This document shows positions 56,020 to 64,000 of a DNA stretch of 64,000 nt, piece after piece. Both the position numbers and the translations under genes were made by a program. The notes beneath the pieces were generated by a model. That model worked only from the letters and a program-made list of their open reading frames with translations. It ran no database searches and was not told the DNA's origin. The stretch's first letter is position 1; each line of letters opens with the position of its first letter. The stretch comes from Candidatus Poribacteria bacterium (lineage in GTDB: Bacteria > Poribacteria > WGA-4E > WGA-3G), in NCBI GenBank assembly GCA_003635315.1, contig PYJD01000034.1:1-64000 (forward strand), given 5' to 3'.

Positions 56020-57585
56020 ATGAAGTTTTGGACCCCCGCTGTGAAAGTAGGATTAATGGTCATAATCGCAGTTATTCTCCTTGCAATACTACTCACCAAT
56101 GCAGGGAATTGGCCCTGGGCATCCAGTGGAAACGATATAACCTTCCAATTTCAAGCAGTAAACGGTCTTTATGTTGGTGCCGGTGTTTACCTATCAGGTG
56201 TTTCTATTGGCAAGGTAACAAGTATTACCCTCAATCCTGAGACGAATACTGTAGAAATTAAAGCACGTGTTAAGAATGCTTTTGTCTGGTTGAGAAAGGG
56301 TTGTGACGCCCGTATTTCCATGAGCGGATTTGTAGGAGAAATTTACATCGCACTAAATAATGGCGATATCGGAAATCCTCCCATACAACCGAGTGACCTT
56401 CCCATTATCGGAATTGATCCTGTCAATCCACTTGAATTACTTGAGCAAACAAGTTCTGGACTTAGTAAAGCTATCGAATTAACCTCTGCAGCGAACGAAC
56501 TTCTTCAAGCTAACCAAGAAGAAATACAACAAGGAATTAAAGAAACTCGAGAATTAGTTGCCCTCACAAGTAAGACCCTTGAAAGATTTGGCGAAAATAT
56601 GGATAAAACCGTAGAGACTTTACTGGGTCTCACGACCGATTACGACAAGCGTTTCCAGTCAACTCTATCTAAAGTTGACACATTGTTAGACCAACTCGGT
56701 AGCGATTCGTTGATGCTCAGTACACAAGTCACTGATGTCAGCCGGACCTTGATGAGATTGATTGACCGAAATTACCCCAAAGTAAATTCTATGATGACAG
56801 ATTTACAACAAGGGACAGCAGAATTTCGGACGATAGCAACTCAAATCCAAAAGGACGCCAGTGCTATAAAAACCCAAATCTCAGGTCTCATCAATCAAGG
56901 GAGTGTGTTCATTGAAAAAAGCAGTGTAGATATTGAACCAATTATAAAAAATCTTCAAACAGCAACCGCTGCAGCCACTTCTTTAGAAAGCAATATTAGT
57001 GAATTATTGAACACAATAAAGCATGGTGGCGGAACAGTTTCACAACTTCTCAATAATCCTGAACCATTTACAGATGCCCAAAAAACATTTAATAGTCTTA
57101 ATGAACTCCTCACAGGTTTAACCGATTTTTACAAACAAACAGACAAGCAATTAAAAGATATTAAATTTCCCGATTTCACTTGGGATTCTGAATTTCGATA
57201 TTTGAGTCTTACAGAAAACCTACATACTGAATTTGGATTTTCGCTTTCGCCTCCATCAAAAAACGAATACCGTTTTGGAGTCGGTATACGAGAGGAAAAA
57301 ATTGGTATTGAATTGCAATATGGATATAATGTTACAGACTACCTACATGGTAGATTTGGTTTCATGCGGTCCAAGGTTGGTGCAGGAATCGACTTTTGGT
57401 TGTTATCACGTCGGTTAGGTTTAGGTGTTGAAAGCATAGGATTAACAAGCGATAAGCCAGAGTTTAATGCAGAGATAAGTTATCGGTTTTACCGTGGAGG
57501 ACATTTGGTTATAGGTGTTGAAAATTGGTGGAGTACGGAAAGACGTTGGACAACTGGTTTAAGACTAAATACCGCCGGTTGGTAA
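56020..57585 (+). CDS. mlaD: MCE-family lipid-binding protein with C-terminal beta-rich extension
   Basis: 521 residues. N-terminal helix ('VGLMVIIAVILLAILLTNAG'), MCE domain ('NGLYVGAGVYLSGVSIGKVTSI', 'ISMSGFVGEIYIALNNG'), then a long helical stretch (about 150-390). Residues 390-521 switch to alternating beta strands with aromatic girdles ('EFRYLSLTENLHTEFGFSLS', 'GVGIREEKIGIELQYGYN', 'RRWTTGLRLNTAGW') reminiscent of an outer-membrane barrel part. This could let one protein bridge inner and outer membranes; the barrel is inferred by eye. Confidence 0.88.
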   Translation: MKFWTPAVKVGLMVIIAVILLAILLTNAGNWPWASSGNDITFQFQAVNGLYVGAGVYLSGVSIGKVTSITLNPETNTVEIKARVKNAFVWLRKGCDARISMSGFVGEIYIALNNGDIGNPPIQPSDLPIIGIDPVNPLELLEQTSSGLSKAIELTSAANELLQANQEEIQQGIKETRELVALTSKTLERFGENMDKTVETLLGLTTDYDKRFQSTLSKVDTLLDQLGSDSLMLSTQVTDVSRTLMRLIDRNYPKVNSMMTDLQQGTAEFRTIATQIQKDASAIKTQISGLINQGSVFIEKSSVDIEPIIKNLQTATAAATSLESNISELLNTIKHGGGTVSQLLNNPEPFTDAQKTFNSLNELLTGLTDFYKQTDKQLKDIKFPDFTWDSEFRYLSLTENLHTEFGFSLSPPSKNEYRFGVGIREEKIGIELQYGYNVTDYLHGRFGFMRSKVGAGIDFWLLSRRLGLGVESIGLTSDKPEFNAEISYRFYRGGHLVIGVENWWSTERRWTTGLRLNTAGW

Positions 57586-57643
57586 AGTTAACCTTCCCTT
57601 ATAAGGTTGACTTGAAAATGTATCCACCGTATCATTAATAATT

Positions 57644-59005
57644 ATGGCACAAAGTAAAAACAAATTTGTCTGTCAAGAATGTGGTTATACAACACCAAAA
57701 GCACTCGGTAAATGTCCTGAATGTCAGGCATGGGATAGTTTTGCAGAAGAAAGAGAGATTCTCACTACATCTCCATTACATCGAAATATCGGGGAGCCAT
57801 CTAACAAACCTGAATTAATTTCTGAAGTTACATCAACCGATATTGAACGGCACTTAACTGGAATGGTGGAGTTCGACAGGGTCCTCGGTGGTGGAATTGT
57901 TCCTGGCTCTGTTATTTTAATCGGGGGAGATCCTGGAATAGGCAAATCCACCCTTCTATTACAAGCGAGTAATGCATTAAGCCTTAAGTATGGAAACGTA
58001 CTCTATGTTACCGGTGAAGAATCCGTAAACCAGACAAAGTTACGGTCTAACCGACTTGGGGTATCTTCTGATAAGTTGTATGTCTTATGTGAAAATAACT
58101 TAGGAGAGATAGAAAGACATATTGAAAAACTCCAACCTCAAGCTGTTGTAATAGACTCAATTCAGGCAGTCTATTTAGCTGACTTTCAATCTGCCCCAGG
58201 AAGTATAACCCAGATTCGAGAATGTGCTGCCCATCTTATGATATGTGCCAAAAATCAGAATATACCGATATTTCTCGTTGGACATGTTACGAAAGAAGGC
58301 ACCCTGGCAGGACCAAGAGTTTTGGAACATATAGTAGATACTGTATTGTACTTTGAAGGAGAACGTCATCACATATACCGTGTCTTACGAGCAATAAAAA
58401 ACCGGTTCGGGTCAACAAACGAACTGGGTATCTTCGAAATGAAAAACAGTGGACTTGTTGATGTTCAGAATCCATCTCAACTCTTTCTGAGTGATAGAAA
58501 AGAAGAAATCTCTGGATCAGTGATTGTATCAAGTATAGAAGGCACTCGATCCCTCTTATTGGAAGTTCAAGCACTTGTAGTTTCAACCCACTACAGCACA
58601 CCACGCAATACAGCCACAGGGATTGACCGTAACCGGGTAGCCCTTCTTATTGCTGTCTTGAATAAAAGAGTCTCTATGGACATAAGTGATTCAGATGTGT
58701 TCGTAAATATTACCGGGGGCTTACGTGTTGATGAACCTGGAATAGATCTCGGCGTGTTAATGGCAATAATTTCCAGCCACCGAAACATCCCAATGGACAC
58801 GCGAACCGTTGTGATTGGAGAGGTGGGGTTAGGGGGTGAAATAAGACCTGTGACACACATCGAACAAAGAATAAAAGAAGCAGTAAAACTTGGTTTCACA
58901 CGAGTAATTTATCCAGAATACCATCAAAAAGGTTTAGAAACCGGCGAGAAAGCCGAGTTAATTGGTGTAAAAAACATATATGATTGCCTAAACGTCTTAT
59001 TATAA
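57644..59005 (+). CDS. radA: DNA repair protein RadA
   Basis: 453 residues: Cys4 zinc finger 'CQECGYTTPKALGKCPEC', Walker A 'GGDPGIGKSTLLLQAS', RadA-specific 'KNRFGSTNELGIFEM', and a C-terminal Lon-like domain ('ISDSDVFVNITGGLRVDEP', 'VIGEVGLGGEIRPV'). Helicase that extends branches during recombination. Complete. Confidence 0.96.
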   Translation: MAQSKNKFVCQECGYTTPKALGKCPECQAWDSFAEEREILTTSPLHRNIGEPSNKPELISEVTSTDIERHLTGMVEFDRVLGGGIVPGSVILIGGDPGIGKSTLLLQASNALSLKYGNVLYVTGEESVNQTKLRSNRLGVSSDKLYVLCENNLGEIERHIEKLQPQAVVIDSIQAVYLADFQSAPGSITQIRECAAHLMICAKNQNIPIFLVGHVTKEGTLAGPRVLEHIVDTVLYFEGERHHIYRVLRAIKNRFGSTNELGIFEMKNSGLVDVQNPSQLFLSDRKEEISGSVIVSSIEGTRSLLLEVQALVVSTHYSTPRNTATGIDRNRVALLIAVLNKRVSMDISDSDVFVNITGGLRVDEPGIDLGVLMAIISSHRNIPMDTRTVVIGEVGLGGEIRPVTHIEQRIKEAVKLGFTRVIYPEYHQKGLETGEKAELIGVKNIYDCLNVLL

Positions 59006-59169
59006 CCAAACTCTTTACATCTGTACTTTATGGTAAATCCAAAAACATTATGCAGACAAAATTCCGATAATCTAAAGAATGGTCACATTGAGTAAAGCAT
59101 TAACAGTAATTTATATAATTAGGTTTAAACTGGTGTAATAAGTATCACCACTTTACTTGGAATGAAATT

Positions 59170-60204
59170 ATGCAAATATGGGGAATACGTCTTTTTTTTA
59201 TATTAGCAAGTGCTGCAGTCGGCTATCTGCCAAATAACAGTATTGCCACAGGTTTCCTTGGATTTGCTATTGCTTGTATCCTTGTTGCAAGTGAAATTTC
59301 ACTTCAGGTCGCTCAAGCGCGTAGGATTGTCGCGAGCATTGTCGGACTTGCCTTAGGTGTGATTGTGTCTCTTGCCGTGTTCCAACTTTTACAACCATCT
59401 GGACCTTTCTTTAATCCAAGGGAGGAATTATGGACGGGGGTATTAAAGTTTATCTTAACGCTTGGTATTGGTTATATAGGAATGATATGCGGTTACTACA
59501 TATCTGAAAGCACGCCTGTTGTCAGATTGTTGAACTCCTATCGTTATACGCAAACAGGTACTCCATTCGCAACAAACGATACTAACGGCTTTAAAATCTT
59601 AGATACAAGTGTTATAATTGATGGTAGAATACTTGAAATCTGCGAAACGCAATTTATAGATGGAACATTGTTAATTCCACGGTTTGTATTAAATGAATTA
59701 CAACATATTGCAGATTCAGCTGATATCTTACGAAAGAATAAGGGACGGCGCGGTTTCGATATTCTGCGTTCTCTACAAAATAGTCCTTATATCGCAGTTG
59801 AAATCATTGAGGAAGATGTTCCACATCTAACAGAGGTTGACGCGAAACTTGTCCATTTCGCACAGAAGCATTTTGCTAAGATAATCACTAACGACTTAAA
59901 TCTCAATAAAGTAGCAGAACTTCAAGGTGTAAAAGTACTTAACATAAACGAATTAGCAAATGCCATCCGACCAATAGTTGTAGCAGGTGAGATTATTCAG
60001 GTAAATCTTCAAAAAATAGGTAAAGAACCAAACCAGGGTGTAGGATATCTTGACGATGGAACTATGGTAATCGTTGAAGATGGAAAAGACAATATCGGAC
60101 AAACACTTGATGTGGTTGTCACACAAATGTTACGCACCAGCACAGGGCAAATGATCTTTGCTCGTAACGCCGATTCCATTGACTTGGAGGACCACATTGG
60201 ATGA
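59170..60204 (+). CDS. PIN/TRAM-domain membrane protein (YacL-like)
   Basis: 344 residues with about four N-terminal helices, then PIN domain ('KILDTSVIIDGRILEICET', 'FVLNELQHIADSADILRK', 'AKIITNDLNLNKVAELQ') with its Asp/Glu set, and C-terminal TRAM ('GVGYLDDGTMVIVEDGKD'). Predicted RNase of the YacL group. Overlaps ispD by 4 nt (ATGA). Confidence 0.9.
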   Translation: MQIWGIRLFFILASAAVGYLPNNSIATGFLGFAIACILVASEISLQVAQARRIVASIVGLALGVIVSLAVFQLLQPSGPFFNPREELWTGVLKFILTLGIGYIGMICGYYISESTPVVRLLNSYRYTQTGTPFATNDTNGFKILDTSVIIDGRILEICETQFIDGTLLIPRFVLNELQHIADSADILRKNKGRRGFDILRSLQNSPYIAVEIIEEDVPHLTEVDAKLVHFAQKHFAKIITNDLNLNKVAELQGVKVLNINELANAIRPIVVAGEIIQVNLQKIGKEPNQGVGYLDDGTMVIVEDGKDNIGQTLDVVVTQMLRTSTGQMIFARNADSIDLEDHIG

Positions 60205-60911
60205 GATGGGAACAAATGAACAGCAAAATAAGCGTTCTTATTCCCGCTGCTGGTGCCGGTCATCGTATGGGGACCTCTATAAAAAAACCTTATCTCATAT
60301 TAGACGATAAACCCATTCTATCCCACACAATTGACCTTTTTGAAAACAATAGTGCTATAGACGAAATATATGTCATTGTTAACAATGCAGATTTTGATAT
60401 ATGCAATGAAATAGTGATTGTCCCTTACCATTACAAGAAGGTTCGTGAACTGATTGCCGGTGGTGAAACTCGACAAATATCTGTATACAACGGACTCTCT
60501 GCCCTTTCAAATGATGTTGAGTATGTGATTGTCCATGATGGCGTCCGTCCTTTTCTTGAGGAGAAAATTATCTTTGAATGCCTTGCAGCCTCAGAAAAGT
60601 GGGGAGCAGCAGTTTCAGCAGTGCCAGTAAAAGATACCATTAAGGTTGCAAACAAGGAACACTTCATTCATCACACTCCTGATAGAAATACATTGTGGCG
60701 TGTACAAACACCTCAAGTTTTTCGTAAATCTCTATTAGTTGAAGCATACGAGACTGCAATGAAAACAGGTATTACCGTCTCTGATGATGCTGCATTAGTC
60801 GAAAAACTTGGAAACCCTGTCAAGTTAGTCATGGGAAGCTATAAGAATATAAAACTAACAACCCCAGAAGATATACAAATTGCTGAAATCTGGCATAACA
60901 ACCGAATATAA
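60201..60911 (+). CDS. ispD: 2-C-methyl-D-erythritol 4-phosphate cytidylyltransferase
   Basis: 236 residues: 'VLIPAAGAGHRMGTSIKKPYL', 'GGETRQISVYNGL', 'VIVHDGVRPFLEEKI' and 'RVQTPQVFRKSLL'. Third step of the MEP isoprenoid pathway. Start 60201 overlaps the upstream stop; ATG 60216 ('MNSKISVLIP') is a possible alternative. Next to ispF. Confidence 0.95.
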   Translation: MRWEQMNSKISVLIPAAGAGHRMGTSIKKPYLILDDKPILSHTIDLFENNSAIDEIYVIVNNADFDICNEIVIVPYHYKKVRELIAGGETRQISVYNGLSALSNDVEYVIVHDGVRPFLEEKIIFECLAASEKWGAAVSAVPVKDTIKVANKEHFIHHTPDRNTLWRVQTPQVFRKSLLVEAYETAMKTGITVSDDAALVEKLGNPVKLVMGSYKNIKLTTPEDIQIAEIWHNNRI

Positions 60912-60955
60912 GATATAATAGACCTACTATTAGAATTGATTGTGAAATAGAATAG

Positions 60956-61429
60956 ATGAGGATAGGAATCGGTTACGACGTACATCGACTCATCGAAAAT
61001 CGTAAATTGATTTTAGGTGGTGTGGAAATCCCTTTTCACTTAGGTTTATTAGGACATTCAGATGCCGATGTATTAACGCATGCTATCTGTGATGCACTCT
61101 TAGGAGCAATCGCTATGGGTGACATTGGGACACACTTTCCGGATACCGATCCCACTTATAAGGGTATGGATAGTCAAGTTTTTCTCCGAAAAGTCAACGC
61201 AATGGTTAAAGAACAAGGATATGTAATAGAAAACATCGACAGTACAGTCGTTGCCCAACGTCCAAAATTAACACCATATATTCAGCAGATACGTAGCGTA
61301 CTTGCCAAGACCTTAGAAATTTCTGAAACAAAATTGAGTGTTAAAGCGACTACCTCAGAAGGTTTAGGAATCGTTGGTGAGGAAAAAGCTATCGTAGCTC
61401 AAGCAATTGCATCAATCATAAAATATTGA
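60956..61429 (+). CDS. ispF: 2-C-methyl-D-erythritol 2,4-cyclodiphosphate synthase
   Basis: 157 residues: 'RIGIGYDVHRLIENRKLILGG' with metal ligands Asp and His, 'LLGHSDADVLTHAICDALLG', 'DIGTHFPDTDP' and 'KATTSEGLGIVGEEKAIVAQ'. Full IspF. Fifth step of the MEP pathway, 44 nt after ispD. Confidence 0.96.
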   Translation: MRIGIGYDVHRLIENRKLILGGVEIPFHLGLLGHSDADVLTHAICDALLGAIAMGDIGTHFPDTDPTYKGMDSQVFLRKVNAMVKEQGYVIENIDSTVVAQRPKLTPYIQQIRSVLAKTLEISETKLSVKATTSEGLGIVGEEKAIVAQAIASIIKY

Positions 61430-61493
61430 ATCTCAATACTTATGTACTCTAATAGAATTACCTATCACCTGGACATTAGTAAAGGAACAGCGA

Positions 61494-62939
61494 ATGGGTT
61501 TGAAAATATATAACTCCCTGAGCAGACAACTCGAGGAATTCTCTCCACTAAAAGAGGGACATGTTTCAATGTATAGTTGTGGTCCTACAGTCTACGACTA
61601 TATTCACATTGGAAATGCTCGGACCGCTCTTGTCACCGATATAATCAGAAGATATCTTACGTATAAAGAATATACGGTAAAATTAGTACAGAATCTAACT
61701 GATATTGATGATAAAATAATTGACCGTGCACACACACTTGGTCTTAGTGCCCATGAACTTGCTCATACCAACGGGTTAGCATACTTTGAAGACACACAAC
61801 GACTTGGTATTCAAGCCGCTGATATACACCCTAAAGCAACAGAGCATATTCCTGAAATGATAGATCTGATTCAAATACTACTTGATAAGGGTGCTGCTTA
61901 TGTCGTAGATGGAAGTGTATATTATCGTGTTAATGCATTTAGTGAATATGGGAAACTCTCACACCGAAAGCCTGAAGACTTACTTGCCGGTGCACGCGTT
62001 GAAGTTGATGAACGTAAGGAAGACCCACGCGATTTCGATATGTGGAAAGCAGCAAAACCTGGTGAACCGTATTGGGAGAGTCCATGGGGACACGGCAGAC
62101 CCGGTTGGCATATTGAATGTTCATCTATGGCGATGAAGCATCTCGGCGAAACAATTGATATACACGCTGGTGGTGAAGATCTCTTGTTCCCTCACCATGA
62201 AAATGAAATAGCCCAAAGTGAATTAGCAACAGGCGTTCCATTTGCACGATATTGGGTTCATGTTGCTTTCCTAAAAATAGATGGTAAACGGATGGGTAAA
62301 TCCGAAAAAAACTTTATTCTATTGAGAGAAGCACTTGATAAATATCCCGCAGAAGTTATCAGGCATTTCCTCGTTTCTGCCCACTATCGTCATCCCCTTG
62401 ATTATAGTATAGAGAGTTTACAAACATCTGAATCCGCACTAAGACGTTTGAACAATTGCTTAGATACATTGAAAAAATTTACAACCGATATAGATGAGTC
62501 CATAGATACCCAGGACGACTTGACAACGGATGACAATTCACTGGTGTCAGCAATAGATACAATGCAATCTGGATTTATCCGAGCAATGGATACTGATTTC
62601 AATACAGCACAGGCTGTCGGATCAATTTTCACACTTGTCAGTACTGTCAATAAATCAATTGCAAAAAATAATGGAATATCCAATCATATCTATACCCATG
62701 CTTACAATGCACTCATTGAAACTTGTGAAGTTCTCGGAATCTATAGTACTAACGAACAAGACACTGGAAAAACTGATGAATATCTTGATCCAGTACTTAA
62801 CCTCCTTTTAGATATTCGACAAGATGCGCGAAACCGTAAGGATTGGGATACATCTGATATGATTCGCGATCGACTCAAAGAACTTAATATTGAAATTCAA
62901 GACACCAAAGAAGGATCAACTTGGAAATTTATTTCTTAA
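61494..62939 (+). CDS. cysS: Cysteinyl-tRNA synthetase
   Basis: 481 residues: 'YSCGPTVYDYIHIGNARTAL' (first zinc Cys plus HIGH-like HIGN), 'GWHIECSSMAMKHLGETIDIH', 'GGEDLLFPHHENEIAQSE' and 'KRMGKSEKNF' (KMSKS-like). Complete class I enzyme. Follows ispF, a common order. Confidence 0.96.
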   Translation: MGLKIYNSLSRQLEEFSPLKEGHVSMYSCGPTVYDYIHIGNARTALVTDIIRRYLTYKEYTVKLVQNLTDIDDKIIDRAHTLGLSAHELAHTNGLAYFEDTQRLGIQAADIHPKATEHIPEMIDLIQILLDKGAAYVVDGSVYYRVNAFSEYGKLSHRKPEDLLAGARVEVDERKEDPRDFDMWKAAKPGEPYWESPWGHGRPGWHIECSSMAMKHLGETIDIHAGGEDLLFPHHENEIAQSELATGVPFARYWVHVAFLKIDGKRMGKSEKNFILLREALDKYPAEVIRHFLVSAHYRHPLDYSIESLQTSESALRRLNNCLDTLKKFTTDIDESIDTQDDLTTDDNSLVSAIDTMQSGFIRAMDTDFNTAQAVGSIFTLVSTVNKSIAKNNGISNHIYTHAYNALIETCEVLGIYSTNEQDTGKTDEYLDPVLNLLLDIRQDARNRKDWDTSDMIRDRLKELNIEIQDTKEGSTWKFIS

Positions 62940-63006
62940 CCAAGACATGACAAATGTATATTGTTCGTGGTATAGTAAATTAACATTATACTAAGGAGTT
63001 TATCTG

Positions 63007-63648
63007 ATGTTTTTAAAAACGATTACCCTATTTTCTATAACTTGCTTCTCTGTAATTGTCATAGCTGGATGTAGTGTCTTGCTATCTGAACAAGAATGGA
63101 GTGAAAATTACGCCCTTCTTGAGGGCACAAATGCATCAAGTCCTCAAATGATTGATGGGAATATGAACACTATTGGGGAATCAACTTTCCCTGTAGGTGC
63201 AAACACTAATTTTGGTTCAAACCCCGCCTCAGAAGTTGTGATTACACTACCCGAAGAAAAAATCATACGACGTATTGTTATTCATTCTGAAAACATTAAG
63301 ACGTTTGACATATTTGCTGATAAGGGTGGGATTATTAAAGAGACAGACTGGAAATTGATTAAAGACGTGAAAAGTGTCAAGACAAATCCGATTGAAATCC
63401 CAGTCTTAGTTCCGTTCCCCACAAAACAGATTCGTGTACGGATTTTATCAACTACAGACGATGCTGGTCTTAGTCGTGCTCAACGAGCTCGAACAGGGGG
63501 TTTTAGACAGTATGGTCAAAACCGACGTGCACAAGCTAAAATTCGAGAAATTGAGTTATATGGCTATAAAACAGCGGAACAAACAAAGGAAAGTACTGCT
63601 GCTGAAAGTCGTGAAAAAGAGCTTGATGATCTACTGAATTTAGAATAA
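63007..63648 (+). CDS. Lipoprotein with discoidin-like beta domain
   Basis: AAGGAG upstream (62993-62998). Lipobox 'VIVIAGC' with Cys near residue 22. The mature part looks like an F5/8 type C-like galactose-binding fold ('SPQMIDGNMNTIGES', 'EVVITLPEEKIIRRIVIHSE', 'IREIELYGY'). The tail is charged. Envelope-attached, probably binding carbohydrate. Tandem relative follows 37 nt later. Confidence 0.75.
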   Translation: MFLKTITLFSITCFSVIVIAGCSVLLSEQEWSENYALLEGTNASSPQMIDGNMNTIGESTFPVGANTNFGSNPASEVVITLPEEKIIRRIVIHSENIKTFDIFADKGGIIKETDWKLIKDVKSVKTNPIEIPVLVPFPTKQIRVRILSTTDDAGLSRAQRARTGGFRQYGQNRRAQAKIREIELYGYKTAEQTKESTAAESREKELDDLLNLE

Positions 63649-63685
63649 CTTCAGCAACATTTATCCCATCATTAGGAGGTAATAC

Positions 63686-64000
63686 ATGCGTACTGGTTAC
63701 TTATTATTAATTCTATGCTGGATAATCGGGTTGTCTGGCTGTATTCTGGCATCAAACCCGGCACAGAACTGGAGTCAAAACATTGCAATTTCAGCTGCAG
63801 GTTCAGACTCTAAATTTCATGATGACAATATTTATACCGAAGGTGAAACTACTACTATACGTGAAGACGCAAGGGATGTTGCCTCACAACAAGAATCAGA
63901 TAATTTTACAGAGGCAATCTTAAGTTGGAATATCCCTCAAACAATACAACACGTTGTCATTAAAGCAAAAGAAGGACAATTGGAATTTTTCGAGATCCAA
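63686..64000 (+). CDS. Lipoprotein, partial at window end, paralogue of the preceding gene
   Basis: ATG 63686 follows AGGAGGT (63674-63680). 105 codons are open to the window edge. Signal with lipobox 'GLSGC', then 'NPAQNWSQNIAISAAGSDSKF', which parallels the 'EQEWSENYALLEGTNASS' segment of the preceding lipoprotein, and 'AILSWNIPQTIQHVVIKAKEG', parallel to its 'TLPEEKIIRRIVIHSENI'. Same fold expected; C-terminal end not in the window. Confidence 0.75.
   Translation, partial: MRTGYLLLILCWIIGLSGCILASNPAQNWSQNIAISAAGSDSKFHDDNIYTEGETTTIREDARDVASQQESDNFTEAILSWNIPQTIQHVVIKAKEGQLEFFEIQ

Overview
The window reads as a chromosomal piece of an uncultured, AT-rich Gram-negative bacterium. Three paralogous LamG proteins, several Gfo/Idh/MocA dehydrogenases with TIM-barrel epimerases, an oligogalacturonate-lyase-like propeller, a signal-peptide WD40 protein beginning 'WGLPESAIARLGKG', and dense small palindromic repeats built on TGTAGGAGCGA are together reminiscent of Candidatus Poribacteria. 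That assignment is inference from gene style, not a measured phylogeny.

Region 1 (1-10.9 kb) is an accessory defence island. An IS630-type transposase, apparently made by -1 frameshifting, is followed by a type II CBASS operon: Cap4-like nuclease-SAVED effector, CD-NTase, Cap2 E2-E1 ligase and Cap3 JAMM protease. The CD-NTase frame is broken by one extra base in a G6 run. Beyond it lie a CoiA-like nuclease, an FRG-domain protein with an adjacent TPR protein, a small inverted-repeat element, a stop-interrupted gene remnant, an AlbA_2/Schlafen-type ATPase-like protein and a 63-residue protein. About 1.3 kb of AT-rich, mostly gene-free DNA follows.

Region 2 (12-24.3 kb) is a co-directional membrane cluster behind a good promoter: a 2,427-residue fusion of LysM, calcium-loop repeats, a degenerate M28 peptidase domain, a long coiled region and an FtsX-type ABC permease; a small two-helix protein; an OPT-like transporter; two proteins of unclear role; a PqqD-like protein; and a LolD/MacB-type ATPase. 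It looks like one export or peptide-handling machine.

Region 3 (24.6-50.5 kb) is mainly minus strand and concerns carbohydrate and surface functions: SelA-like PLP enzyme, UPF0173 hydrolase, GalU, LamG proteins, sugar dehydrogenases and epimerases, a beta/gamma-crystallin plus DUF1349 protein, an oligogalacturonate-lyase-like protein, a 14-repeat WD40 protein, HflK/HflC, an E1-beta subunit, a beta-helix protein and a GSAM-like aminotransferase. At least two families of short non-autonomous repeats are scattered through it; their insertions extend or replace the 5' regions of several genes.

Region 4 (50.6-64 kb) is conserved plus-strand core genome: rpsF-ssb-rpsR-rplI-dnaB behind a strong promoter and a probable S6:S18 autoregulatory leader, mlaE-mlaF-mlaD with a repeat element inside the operon, radA, a PIN/TRAM protein, ispD, ispF, cysS, and two tandem lipoprotein genes, the second cut by the window edge.
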